DNA of 64,000 nucleotides from Amblyornis subalaris (lineage: Eukaryota; Chordata; Aves; Passeriformes; Ptilonorhynchidae): NCBI GenBank assembly GCA_018881555.1, contig JACAXG010000053.1, positions 4,205,210-4,269,209 on the forward strand. The letters run 5' to 3'. The notes beneath the pieces are model-generated. The model was not told the DNA's origin and did not search any database. It saw only the letters and a program-made list of their open reading frames with translations. Below, piece after piece: positions 35,501-46,552 of this stretch. Position 1 is the stretch's first letter. Every line of letters starts with the position of its first letter. Both the position numbers and the translations under genes were made by a program.

Positions 35501-38500
35501 TACTCAAATTTGAGTTTTTAGGTTCTAGGACCCACATACTGTTTCTTTGTTTAATAGAAAGTTTGCACTTCAGCGCAAACTAGAAAGAACTAGAAAGTTC
35601 CTCAGCGATATGATAGCCTGAATTGTCACCTAGTAGTCAAACATTTCAGAGACTCAATCCTGTGTTTGAAACCACTGGAAAACAGGCAGCAAACAGAAAT
35701 GGCTGAAGCCCCAATGTTGCCTTTAGAGCTAGGGCCACTGCTTGATCATTACAATACCTGAGTAAACACATTAGGAATGAGGATCACCAGAGAAGTGGCA
35801 CTGGAGCCGTGATGAACACAGCAACTGCTGTAATCAGGAAGCTCTTCTTCAGGAAATAGGATCAGAGACAGCCATGGCAAGGGGCAGGAAGGAAAGCACT
35901 TTCTAGAGCATTGTTTCCCCCGCCCCCTTGGTCCTGTTTAAACACCAGCCTCAGCTGAGCCCTTCCTTCACAAGCAGCATGCAAAGTGACCAGCTGTACT
36001 GGTGCTTGCTGCTACAGCAGCCCCCAGAGCTGGTGGTTCACCAGGGAGGAAGGAAAAAACTCCTTACAAATGCTGTAGTCACAGAAAGTCTTNGCGATGT
36101 TTCTCTGGAAAGCTGAGCAAATGGGAAAACATCCAGATGAAGACAAAAGGGTTTAGTAGGAGGTCGATCTTCACCCCTCCCAGTAAACGGCAATGTTTTG
36201 TTTGTGGATGTCAAAGAGGATAAATTTGTGTGCTTGTCCGCACATGTGTGCAAAGAAGAAAAGCAATACTGTTCATCAATTAAGAAAATCAATTTAATTC
36301 TTGTTACTGGTAAATTTTATTTGCTAAGCAATGGGCCACACCCAAAATGCTGGACTGCACATCTGAGGAGAAGCTCTGGAGATTGCTACACAGCCCAGTT
36401 TGCTTTGCTTTGTCTTTCTCCCACTCCTTCCCCCCAAACCAACATAAAGAAGTATGCTAATGAAGAGTGAGCCTTCTCTGCTCCAATGCTTTATACTCTT
36501 AGATTCACATTGTCTGTTCATCAACATTTGGCAGTAGTGCTTCCAAACTTGGGGCAGTTTTAATATCTGTGTGAACGAGTCATTATGTTTCACTTACCCT
36601 GGTGACATTTTGGCTGACATGAGTATAATCTGTTTTGGATCACCATATAAAAGGAATTTATACAGAATCCACATTTTAACTACTTGCCTGCCCTGGCATG
36701 AATTGGCATTGATTTATCTTCATGATCTCTGAACTCTTTTTCTATGTGTCTGCAGAGGATCACATGTTAAAAGGCAAAGAAAAATGAGTTAACCTAAATA
36801 AAGCTTTAGAGAACTATTTGTGCACATGTCTGAAAGCAAAATTTTATACTTAAGTATTTTACTGGGAGGAAGATGAGACATGTGTGAAAACAGCCACACA
36901 GCCATAGCTGTGCTTTCCCCTTGGCTCTCCATAAATGTCTGAATTATTTTATGACTTACCTCTCATATGGTCCATTGATTCTTTGCAGAGAATCAATAAC
37001 ATTCAACAAGATATGAATGACCAGTATTTTCAAGCAATCAAAGTGATGACAACTCTAGCATGTCCATAGATTAATTTATTAAAAACACAGTTACCATTTA
37101 AAGTGACAAATTAAATGCCAGGTTTCTTTACTGTCTAGGCTTCTGAGAGATTTTGGCAGAGAGTGGTATTGAGACAGAAGCAGACTTTTTAAGAAAATGG
37201 ACGTAGCAAATGGAAGATTTACTGGTAGTGGCAAAAAACTTCTCCATCTTTCTGAATGGCAAAGTCTTCCAGAACAGGGAAGAAAACCTGAATTTGCTTT
37301 ATTAACATGTCAGTCTTTTCACTCGCCCAGCTACGTAATTTGATTTTGGAATGTACACATTCATTCATTAAAGACACTTCACTTGGCACTTCAGGTAGCA
37401 GGTTAACCTGAAATGCAAGCAATTTTATGGAAAAAAAAGGCATGAAAATCAAGTTCTCTTCCATGTACTTCTATACATTACCATCAGTAAGCCCAGGTTT
37501 TGAGTCAGCTTATCACTGATGGTTTTGTTAGCATGTATGGAGAAGAAAGAGAAGCTCTTCCCGATTTTCATGATTTAACAACCTGATTGCCTAGAAGCAA
37601 AGGCAGTGCAGAAGTTACTTACTTGGGTGTATGAAAGAGTTGTGATCAGAACTTGGTCTAATTTCCATTGTTAAAAACAGTAGAAATTAAATCTTGATCT
37701 AAATATCCATGACAAAAACCATGGAACTGAATCACCAAGATTTCATAATCCACGAAAAAAAAAAGAATGAAGCTTTCTGTCAGCAACCAGTTGATCCTCT
37801 TTAGCACATAAGCAAAGCATTCACCTTTATATCTACTGCGTGCATAAACATCCTCATCATCTTCAAGGGGCGAATATCCCGATCCTANAATACAAAATAA
37901 GAGAAAAAAAAAACTGCAGCAAGAAAGGAAATATGAATTAAAAATAAAAGAAAGCTTTGAGAAAAGACATGCAAGATTAGGATGCAATAATCAATGCAAT
38001 GTCATCAGCACAGGTTTCTCTGAAGCTCAGATTCATAGCAGACCCACTTTATAGTGAATTTGGAAGGGGCAAAATCAAGTGAAATAGTAAATTTCTCTCA
38101 GTGCTCTTAGAGCAACGTTGTGCAGTGTTAAGTTGCATGTGCCAAGTCACAGCTCCTCTGTTATGGAGAGCCCACCTACCATGTAGCTGATCGATTGAGC
38201 AGAGCAGGTACAGCTGAAGGGGCACCTCAGAGGTTTCACTATAAAGTGGTTCCATAGTGTCAGTGGCTGTTAACAGCCCTCAGGCCAAACAGCAGAAGTA
38301 AAATGTGCATAACTCAAGTACAACCTCTTTAACAACCTCTTAGATCCTCACACCAAGAACAAGACATCGAGGTCCATTACTGGCAAACACAAGTTACACT
38401 CAAATCAAAAACATGGTTTGGGTTCAAGCATTCTCTGGGGTTGTTCAAATAAAGAGACAGTATAGCTCTATACTTTTAAAGCCCCAAGCAATGGCTAAAA

Positions 38501-41357
38501 ACTTACAATTAAGGTAAAAGACACTTTCTAAAACTCAGAAACCATTTGGTACACCACTATTCAAGTAATTCATCAATAGAATACAGCAGTTAGAAAGAAA
38601 GTCTTCAAAATACGCTTAAGCAATATTTATTTAAAAACAGCAACTTCAGAGCATGAAGTCTAGTCTAAACTCTACATAAGCCTTTTTTACGAAGAGGAGC
38701 TCATACTAATTCCCCCCTTGAAAAATCCTTCTAAAAACCTTGCACGCAACAGGCAGGTACTTGGGAGCTACAGGAGCTTCTCATGTGATCTCAAGTTACA
38801 GCATTTGGGGTTATTTCATTGTCATTTGTTGGCATCTGAGACCATGGTCTGTACAAGCTGATGCTTCAAATTAGGCAAAATTAAAGAACGCAGGCACCTC
38901 AATAAGGAACTAATTTCATGAGCAAAGCACACAACTATTCTGCAGAAATCAAACCCAAGAGTTCGATTTCTGTCAACAGACTCTACTTCTTATTAAAAAA
39001 AACCAACCAAACAAAATAAACTGCCCAGAAAACAGTGAAACTTGATTTCTTACTCTACCAGACTCAGGAAAACCCAGCTCATGTATTGCAGTTGCTCCAC
39101 AGGAGCACCTTCCACAGCACCAGCACCGGATCACTGGGAATCCTTCCACAAGTTTGAGCTGGGACCTGATGAAGGGAATTTCCAAACAGCTTCTCCTCTG
39201 AAACTGAGGGATTTATATATAACTAAGTCTTTCTATCACTTAGAAGCCATTTCTCTGGGTATTTTACATTTACTGTTGAGGCTCAAGTTTTGATGCCTAA
39301 ACACTGATCTCTGAGAAACTTCTGAACATAGAAACAAACTTTCTTGCACTTGAAGTCTAACTGTAGAGAAAAAAGAGCAAGCTGTGATCCCTGAGGGCTT
39401 CAGGAAAACCTTGATATGTAAATGAACACCTCTCTAAGCATCAATTTTTCTGTCAGAAATTGGGGTACTCTTAGCTAATTATTCACTTTGAGGATTATAA
39501 AGCTGCTACCTCACTGTTATCACTAATAATTGTCCAAATTTCAGTGTGCAGTGACTTTAGCTAATCTAAAATCAGTACATCTTAGAATTACGTGAGCTTT
39601 TATGTATTTGCCTTTCCTNAGGCTAGAAATAATTAAGTGCTTTTGAGAGTCTTCTAACAAAAACTGGCCATAAAGAGTTATTCACTAATTTTGCCCTGAA
39701 ACGAGTCTCTGTTGATGGAGCTTGGCATCTCCCATTTCCGCTCATTTTCTAGCTCAAAATGAGAAGTGAGTTGGGTCTCTTTCCTAACAAGCAATGTTTT
39801 ATTAGTAACCACAGCAGGCTTGGCTTGGGGAGCCACGGGAGAGGTGTTGCCATTTCATCTCCATTTTCCCAGCCACAAATCAAAGTGTTTCTGCTTCACA
39901 TACATTCAAAACTGGCTACCAAGCCACGTAAGGACAAAGCATTGTTCTGTGTTGAAGTGCTAACATTATCATGGTTCAGAAACTGGGTATTTGAGGAAAA
40001 ACGACAAGAACAAGCTGGTTTGCAGANGTCCCACATCACTGCTCAGGGTACAGCGGGTTCTTGCAAAAAACTGCTGTGGACTTTGTTCTGGCAGATGTCA
40101 AGCAAAATGCATGAAATAACACTTTCATTTTAACATTAATGTATGGACTTACACAATTCTGCTTATGTCNGGAGAAAAGATTTCGTCATTCACAAAATAA
40201 AATTCTCTCCCTTTTGAAAAGGTTCACTTGTGCAGGTCTGATGGCAAAATCAGGGCACAAGATTGTAGTGCCAAGCCAGGCACCGCATACACAGGTGTGT
40301 ACATGAACAACATTCACCATGCTATTGTGCTATAAATCCTTTATAACGGAGAAAAAGNAGGAATGTGACCCATAAGAGGTAGAGCAGCTATGCACACTTG
40401 CTCTCCCATGACTGACACAGGAATTACTTAACTGAGTTTGACCAACTCAAAGTAAGATACAGACAGCAATAGCATAGCTCACTAAACCAACCTGAAACTT
40501 TTTAGTTTAATGCCTTGAAACAGGACAAGTTCTGGAACACAAGTCCTATGAGGAGTTGCTGGGGCTGTTNAGCCTGGAGAAAAGGAGGCTCATCACTCTA
40601 TACCCGAAAGGATGCCGTAGCCAGGTAGGGGTTGGTCTCTTCTCCCAGGTAACAGCCAATAGAATGAGAGGAAATAGCCTCAGGTTGGGCCAGGGGAGGT
40701 TTAAAAGAGATATTAGGAAAAACTTCTTCACTGAAAGGGTTGTCAAAAGCACTGGAACAGGCTGCCCAGGGAAGTGGTCGAGTCAGCATCCCTGCAGGTA
40801 TTTAGAAGGCACGAAGATGTGTCACTTAAGAGACACAGCTTAGTGGAGTATTAAAAAGTGGTATTTTGGAAAATCATTTTACAACCATCATTTTTGGGGG
40901 TATAAGCCCACATCTTCAGCTTCTGTAAACTGACCTTACCTAAAAGAGCACCTTAGAATGCGAAAGAAAAATCTGTCAGGAAACAGGACTGGTAACTCAC
41001 TGCTTTGTACATCTTAGTGTGTTTTTTATGCTACTAAAATAAGGGGTGATTTGGCTTCTAATATTCCTGATAAAAACCTTGAAGGGAGATTCTGAGAAAG
41101 TATGACCTTACGCCACTGCAAAGTTCTGACACAGAAAACAGCGGTGAACACAACTCGTGGGGAAAGCAGAGCTTTTCTCCTCATTTCTACACCGGAATTT
41201 CATGCAGCGCCCCCGGCCCGGCCCCGCTCCCCCGCCCGCCCCGGCCCCGGCCCCGCCGCCCCTTCCCCCTGCCNTGCCCTGCCCTACCCTCGTACTCCAG
41301 GCTGGCCCGGGCGCCCAGGGCGAGCAGCGCGGCGAGGCGCAGCCAGCAGCTCCCCAT
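20337..41357 (-). CDS. SRPX: SRPX, complete gene (10 coding exons, proximal exon 1)
   Basis: Secreted or ER-associated sushi-repeat protein of the SRPX family, first described in human as ETX1/DRS and linked there to growth suppression. Ten exons with junction phases 1,1,1,1,2,1,1,0,2 join to 1365 nt: 454 residues and TAA, against 464 in human. Order: signal peptide 1-19; acidic linker with [16 protein letters not shown]; sushi 1 (about 44-107); sushi 2 (108-166); HYR (167-249); sushi 3 (250-309); DUF4174 (310-454). Each sushi domain has six cysteines and a conserved Trp (RWSGK, VWSGR, GWSGV). No frameshift or internal stop is present. The start is the ATG at 41357 because it opens a signal peptide in a strong Kozak context. 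An alternative exon 1 lies at 61511-61580. The gene is convergent with SYTL5, as in human. Confidence 0.95.
22721..22842 (-). CDS. SRPX: SRPX exon 9, DUF4174
   Basis: This exon has 122 nt, enters in phase 0 after ttctaacccttccag, leaves in phase 2, and has a GTAAAG donor. It reads [20 protein letters not shown] and then [17 protein letters not shown]. The first codon (CCA) makes MLQ-PAQCG at the junction. Confidence 0.93.
24140..24273 (-). CDS. SRPX: SRPX exon 8, start of DUF4174
   Basis: This exon has 134 nt, enters in phase 1 and leaves in phase 0 at GTAAAA. It encodes [20 protein letters not shown], then [20 protein letters not shown] and LGMLQ. The ATG-like start seen in the open frame is internal and is not a translation start. 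Confidence 0.93.
24679..24858 (-). CDS. SRPX: SRPX exon 7, sushi domain 3
   Basis: This exon has 180 nt, phase 1 in and out, with donor GTAAGT. It reads [37 protein letters not shown] and [10 protein letters not shown]. Six cysteines and the conserved Trp are present. The acceptor was placed at 24859-24860 rather than four bases later, because only this choice keeps the frame with exon 6 (KVR-VRRC). Confidence 0.94.
25506..25627 (-). CDS. SRPX: SRPX exon 6, second half of HYR domain
   Basis: This exon has 122 nt, enters in phase 2 after ctcctgttttag, leaves in phase 1 at GTAAGA. It encodes [35 protein letters not shown] and LVKVR. The [21 protein letters not shown] stretch is the signature end of a hyalin repeat (immunoglobulin-like fold). 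Confidence 0.94.
27488..27614 (-). CDS. SRPX: SRPX exon 5, first half of HYR domain
   Basis: This exon has 127 nt, enters in phase 1 after tttatttcaacag and leaves in phase 2 at GTAGGT. It encodes [20 protein letters not shown], then [20 protein letters not shown] and LT. It completes the VD codon with exon 4 and a Thr-Asp-Val junction with exon 6. Confidence 0.93.
30671..30847 (-). CDS. SRPX: SRPX exon 4, sushi domain 2
   Basis: This exon has 177 nt, phase 1 in and out, acceptor ccttttccag, donor GTGAGT. It encodes [59 protein letters not shown]. It has six cysteines and the WSG core typical of SRPX-type sushi modules. Confidence 0.95.
31461..31652 (-). CDS. SRPX: SRPX exon 3, sushi domain 1
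   Basis: This exon has 192 nt, phase 1 in and out, acceptor ttctctgtgccag, donor GTAAGT. It encodes [39 protein letters not shown] and [16 protein letters not shown]. It has six cysteines. The open frame continues past the donor, but that part is intron. Confidence 0.95.
31653..37824 (-). other. SRPX: SRPX intron 2
   Basis: About 6.2 kb of AT-rich intron. I see no repeat family here. Several minus-strand open stretches (for example 32825-33010, 36684-36749, 37223-37407) look exon-like and are discussed as a finding. None has a recognisable domain. Confidence 0.6.
37825..37884 (-). CDS. SRPX: SRPX exon 2, acidic linker
   Basis: This 60-nt exon has phase 1 in and out and a GTGAAT donor. It encodes [19 protein letters not shown], the highly conserved SRPX linker after the signal peptide. 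An N sits four bases upstream of the exon (37888) in the acceptor region, so the ttntag acceptor cannot be fully read. Confidence 0.93.
37885..41287 (-). other. SRPX: SRPX intron 1 (proximal form)
   Basis: Intron of about 3.4 kb if exon 1 at 41288 is used. It contains a plus-strand CR1 at 40521-40845 and nothing else identifiable, apart from weak candidate exons at 37623-37657 and 38180-38266 treated under findings. Confidence 0.65.
40521..40845 (+). mobile_element. CR1 LINE fragment
   Basis: Plus-strand CR1 without the terminal octamers. It contains cacaagtcctatgaggagtt, agcctggagaaaaggaggct, agatattaggaaaaacttct and actggaacaggctgcccagg. An 11-18 base segment in its middle looks rearranged. 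It is inside SRPX intron 1. Confidence 0.92.
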
Positions 41358-41714
41358 GCTCCACACGGCGGCTCTGCCCGGCCCGGGGCTGCGCGGCGAA
41401 GGCGCAGGAGGAGGAGGAGGAGTGGGACGGGGACATTCTGCGAGCGGCTCCCGGGCGCCAACGGAGTCTCCTCCTCTCGCTGCCGCCCCGCCTCCCCCGG
41501 CCTCGGGCTCGGGATCGCTGACGCGATTGNCCCCCGAGGAGCTCCTGGCGCCCGCTGCCCTCCGACCGGGCNTCCGGGGCTCGCCCGGTGCTGCGCTGGC
41601 CCNGAGAGAGGTGCGGGGACCCCGCCCGCTGCTGAGAGCCCGGACCTGCTGTGCCGGCCCGACCTCAGCCAGGGCTCCCAGGGGGCCGGGACAGTCTGTC
41701 CAGATGTCTTCCCA
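41208..41714 (-). repeat. SRPX promoter/exon 1 duplicon, proximal copy
   Basis: CpG-rich block homologous to 61425-61853 plus 62444-62552. The core (41208-41610) matches almost base for base apart from indels and N positions; the outer part (41611-41714) is diverged but alignable up to the shared gatgtcttccca. Its left edge abuts ordinary AT-rich intron DNA abruptly at 41207, and its right edge abuts a CR1. Confidence 0.88.
41288..41357 (-). CDS. SRPX: SRPX exon 1, proximal copy (signal peptide)
   Basis: Seventy coding bases from ATG at 41357-41355 to a GTAGGG donor. They encode [19 protein letters not shown] followed by LEYE plus one base of the Gly codon that exon 2 completes. The start context gtggagcATGG has A at -3 and G at +4. 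It shows a hydrophobic core and a likely signal peptidase site after ARA or ARAS. It is identical to 61511-61580, so sequence alone cannot tell which exon is used. Confidence 0.85.
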
Positions 41715-42420
41715 NAGGATCACGGGATCAATTAGGCTGGAAAAGGCCTCTGAGGTTATCGAGTCCAAATTAGGACCGAACACCANCGTGTCACCCAGAC
41801 CATGGCGCTGAGTGCCATGTTGAGTCTTTCCTTAAACACTTCCAGGGACAGTGACTNCACCACCTCCCTTAGCAGCCCATTCCAATGTCTAATCACCCTT
41901 TCTGGGGAAAAAGAAATTTTCCGAATGTCCCTGCCCTAGTGCAGCTTAAGACTGTGTCCTGTCATCCTATTACTGGTTGCCTGGTCGAAGAGACCAACCC
42001 TCACCTCGGTACACCCTCCTTTCCAGGAGCTGTAGAGAGCAATAAGGTCTCCCTGAGCCTCCTNTTCTCCAGGCTAAACACCCCCAACTCCCTCAGCTGC
42101 TCCTCACTGGACTTATGTTCCAGACCCTTCCCCAGTTTCCCTTCCCTGGACTTGCTCCAGCCCCTCAATGTCCTTCCTGAATTGAGGGGCCCAGAACTGG
42201 ACACAGCACTCGAGGTGTGGCCTCACCACTGTTGACTACAGGGGCACAATCACTGCCCTGGTCCTGCTGACCATACTATTGCTGACACAGGCCAAGTGCC
42301 ATTGGCCTCCTTGGGCATCTGGGCACACCTGAGCTCATGTTCAGCCACTGCTGACCAGCACCTCCAGGTCCTTTTCCTCCGGGCACCTTTCCAGCCACTC
42401 TGCCCCCAGCCTGTAGTGCA
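41715..42420 (-). mobile_element. CR1 LINE 3' fragment, about 700 bp
   Basis: Minus-strand CR1 of a subfamily with ggatcaattaggctggaaaa and ggttatcgagtccaa near the 3' end. Further in are accatggcgctgagtgcca, ccagggacagtgactncacc and ccactctgcccccagcctg. It directly follows the proximal SRPX duplicon and is absent from the distal copy, so it inserted independently. Confidence 0.92.
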
Positions 42421-45400
42421 AAGATCACCACAATTCCAACTTTTTGAACACTGCCGGGAAATGGAGAACAGAAAAGACCTCCTAAAAATACAGTGATAAT
42501 TGCCAATTTGAGCTACATGGCAGATTTCATAGAATAACAAANCAAACCAAAACAAAACAAAATTAAAAACAAACACAAACTCCCTCAAAATGACACTGTC
42601 TTGTGCACACAGAAACAACATGAATTAAATGAACCTAGACAGTATCTTCTGTGGTCTGTGGCTACTCTTGATACTGGGAGGAAAGAAAAGGCTCATTTCA
42701 CATTTGTCCTATCCTTTAAAACAGAGAACAGTGCTTGGGAATTCCTCTCATATTCAAAAAGTTCATCAGTTTAAGCATGTGTAAGAAGAGAATGACCAGT
42801 TTCCACCAATAAGTCAGCAACATCTGGATTTAGTTCCTCCAATGTTTTGCCTGAGAGTTTTACATTCCACAGCACCTGAAGCCATATCAAATATGTGAAT
42901 TTAAAACCTCAGCACTAGAGCGGCAAACTGCAGAGCTTCTTGGAGTATGGCAGGGCTAAGGTCACTCTAAGACCTCAGAAGTCTGGAAGAAGCACATGAG
43001 GGGGCAGACAAGGCACAAAATTGTCATGATTTTCACATTTTGAGTGTAAAAATACTTGCACTCATTTTATGATGGTACTAAAAGTGGAAAGCTGGGTTTT
43101 TCATCTCATTCTTTACTGGCTGAACATTACACCCCAGACTTCTGCAAAGCTCATGTTTAAAAACCATTTGGTTTGGTGGGATTTCAGTATTTGTTTAAAA
43201 ACTGCCAGCACAGTCAGGTGTTTTGTTGCATCTGGTCTGTGAAGATTAAAAAAAAATATATAAATTTTATTTTGTTACAGAAATCTTCAAATCATAGAAT
43301 GGTTTGGGTTTGAAGGGACCTTAAAGCACAAAAACACAACATTCAGCAAGAGTTGTACTGAACTGAGAAGCAGAGGACATCAAGACAATCACGGCATGTT
43401 CCTGAATGCAAACACAGCTCACTCATCCCAACCAAGTTAATAATCCTATGTGCAGTTTAGTAGCCCAAATGATTAACTTTCAGAGATGTTTAGGAATTTC
43501 CCTGCTCATATATATGGAAATACATAGGTGTATAGCACAGATTTGGGTTTCCATGCACACTCGCAAGCTCCACTCCACTGTTGTTCTTCTATTCCTTGCA
43601 GGTGCAAGGTCTTTCAGGCACAGAAAGTAATCCCATACCAAGAAGATCCCCCCAGGGCTGCACACAGATTAATTCACTGTGTCTCAGTATTGATTAAGAT
43701 GCAGACATCATGTTTTAACACACAGGTTTTAACTTGCTTCAAGAGAGATGCCTCATCCAAGATCCCATCAAAGAACGGTTCTTTCAAAGTCACAATCAAA
43801 GCACAACTGAAATGCAGAACAGAAAACTTCAGAATTATCAAGCTCAAAAGAGGTCAGATGCCTGAAGTTTGCATGCAAGCAGTAGGTTATGCTTTGTGAA
43901 ATAAAACCACCCCAATTATATAGAAATCATGAATCTGATTAGGAAAATGCAGGCACGGGTTTTTTCCCAAAAGATCATCTCTTTCCTCTTCCCTTGCCAT
44001 CTGTGACCCAGTGTGACTATGAAGAAACACTGCAACTGACACCAAGCCATGAAGGTGTTTCCAAACAGATTAATTACATGTTGAGAAAACTACTGCTTTG
44101 CCTAGAAGGCAGCTAACAAAATAAAACTTGTTTCATATATTGGCAAATATTGTGNAAAAAAAAAAAAAGCACCTACTCCTGGCTCAAGGTGTTTCCTTCA
44201 CTTCAATGAAGTCCCATATCCAGAAGCAGGTAGCCATGCCCATGAAGTTTACTCTCACAAAAATCAGTGATGGGATGGAAACTGCATGGATACACAAGTT
44301 AGTGTTATTCCAGAAAAGCTCTGCAAAGTACAACTGAACTCTGCTTTCTTTTATGGACACATGTAGATATCTTAGATACAGCAAAACCAAAGCAAAACAC
44401 TTTCCACCACTGATTTTGGTTTATTTTTCCCACTCCAGACTGGCAATAAAAAGTGGAAGTGGCTCAAGTGGCTCTGACTCAATGCAGGCAGAAGTCCTGT
44501 AACACAGCTGCAGTCAAGGGAAAGCTGGCAGACATAACAAGAAGCTACAAACCCCTCTGCCAGCACACACGTACGATCCAGGAACCTCAGTGCAGTCCCA
44601 GGCTGCTCCTGGATACCTTGCTCCATTGCAAATGCATTTGTTTTTACTATAATCATGTGTTTAGTGTAAGAATGAGCAGTATGTTCAAACTGCTGCTGGC
44701 ACTTTACACACACAAAATGAGCAAAGGTCTTGGGCAATTGATTTTTAAATACTATTTGCCTGAAGCTGTAAAAAACCCCCAATATCATTCATGAAAATCG
44801 TGTCCTTATATTCAATGAAACAAATGAGGCATTTCCAGAATACTAATTCTGGAAATTCTGGTTTGCCCTGAATTGCTCTTGTGATGTGACATTTTGGGTG
44901 ATTCAATGGGAAGTGAAGATTTCATCAAATTTTGCATAAAATTTAATTTCAAGTTATCAAATGTGAATACATCTACATATTGGGTTTTCCACAGAAAATT
45001 AAAGAAAATCTAGACCAAAAAAAAGAGGCAAATATATGGATGAAAGACCTCTGCTATTGAAATAAAGTGTTGATTACTGTGGGGCAAAAAAAAGAAGCTC
45101 AACAGGCCAACAAAGATATACTTGGAAGTTGACATTGGTATAACTTCAAGAGAAGTATCAGTCATCGCCTGTGTTGTTCCATGTTTCCCACATAAGCCAT
45201 GTTTCCTTGATTGCTGAGCCACGAGGTGCCATAATGATTCATCAAATAGATGGGCTGTGGGGGTCAAGCTAGGAGCTTGGCTCCAAGGGAAAAATCTGAA
45301 CATTACATACAGGAATAGTGCCCTCAAGTAACACTGATTTTCAGCCTGACCAGGGAGTTGGTTTTTGTTTGTTTTGACTCATTGCCCAATCAAACTTTTA

Positions 45401-46000
45401 AATAACTACGTGCATAGAAAAAGGAAGAAGTTAGCTTCCATGATTTTTTAAGCTGTCAAGAGAAGGCCCAAGAGCCTCTTTCCTCCCTTTCAAAGGGCTC
45501 CACCTGAATGAGGATCTTCCAATAAAGTGAAATCCAGCAAAACAAAATAAAACCCCTGAAAAGACAGGCAAACGAAAGAAGCCCCNGATCATTTGGAAAG
45601 ACCAAAGTTATGCCAGCAGGAGATTAACAGGGAGGAGGATGGAGAAAAATGTTTCCTTTGTTCAGGCCATGAGGAATTCAAAGTTTGATTTTTGCTTAAG
45701 GAGCTCTTCAATAAATAATGCTAAAAAAATTAATGGCAGGTCTCTCTTTATGATCAGAAACTGTCACAGGCTGTTAGAGGAGAAAGGATGAAAAGCGTAA
45801 TGAACAATAAAATGCAAATCAATTCAGCTCAACAAAATGTACGTTCTTTGATCAATAGGTTTANGGAAGGTAAGCACTGCATTACATCTATATAAAACAC
45901 AACTATATAGCTGCAGACTGCATAACATATTTGTTATCCTGAGCACATATGNGGTTTATGCTTTCCTGCCATGCTTAAACTCTGGTTAAGCCTTCAATAT
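42421..46000. other. Non-coding region between SRPX exon 1 copies, part 1
   Basis: Intron 1 if the distal exon is used, otherwise upstream flank. It holds a 39-bp CR1 tail at 43291-43329 and several unassigned short ORFs. I see no RPGR or OTC exon, the genes that follow SRPX in human. Confidence 0.55.
43291..43329 (-). mobile_element. CR1 LINE tail, very short
   Basis: Reads atcatagaatggtttgggtt then tgaagggaccttaaagcac, the last bases of a minus-strand CR1. Confidence 0.75.
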
Positions 46001-46552
46001 TTACAGCACCTATGGGCTTTTCCATGGACATAGAAGAATCTGCACTTTGTGTCTGACGAACTACAAGAGACTCTGCAAAGGCTCTTGTTCGCAGTGGCTG
46101 TGAGGGGTCAGAGCCTGGAGCTGTGCGGGTGTGTCTTGGTTGTTATTCCACACCACACACATCATTGCTGGGGTCAGGAGTAAGGCACTCTCACTTCTGG
46201 GAAGAAGGGCATAGCTTCAGGTGGAAAAAACTGGGGAACCCATCAGCCCTTGTTCATTGTCACGCAGAGTCCACGGTGAGCATCTCTGCAAGTAAATCAC
46301 CCTTTTGTTGTATACTTTTGTTATTAATACTGTTGCTATTACTGTTCATTTTCTTATCTCATTGCTGTTTCCAGTAAATTGTTCTTATCTCAGTCCGTAA
46401 TTTTTCACCTTTTTGTGCCTCCAGTTCTCAACTCCATCCCCGGGGCAAGAAGNAGGGGAAGAGGGAAAAGTGAGTAAGTGATGTCTGGTTCAGGAGAGTC
46501 TTGGGTGGGGTTGGGGCACTAAATTGGGGAGTGTCATTCCTAAACCAGGACA
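45995..46552 (+). mobile_element. Avian ERVL-type LTR, probably solo
   Basis: The sequence has the usual order of an avian endogenous retrovirus-L long terminal repeat: gacgaactacaagagactct, then gcagtggctgtgaggggtc, then agtaaatcacccttttgttg, a run of ttattaatactgttgctatt, then taaattgttcttatctcag, and a final taaaccaggaca. No gag, pol or env ORF is found on either side, so it is most likely a solo LTR. The 3' end (46552) is clear. The 5' end is approximate because I cannot place the TG terminus. Conserved family features are recalled from known avian ERVL LTRs. Confidence 0.75.

Noticed and set aside
41157..41811. Long ORFs on both strands around the proximal exon 1 (151-198 codons)
   Set aside because: Same reason: GC-rich, stop-poor duplicon plus adjacent CR1 sequence. 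The translations are low-complexity Pro/Arg/Gly runs.
44372..44788. 138-codon minus-strand ORF
   Set aside because: Overlaps another open frame of similar length on the plus strand; no domain, no splice context. Treated as chance.
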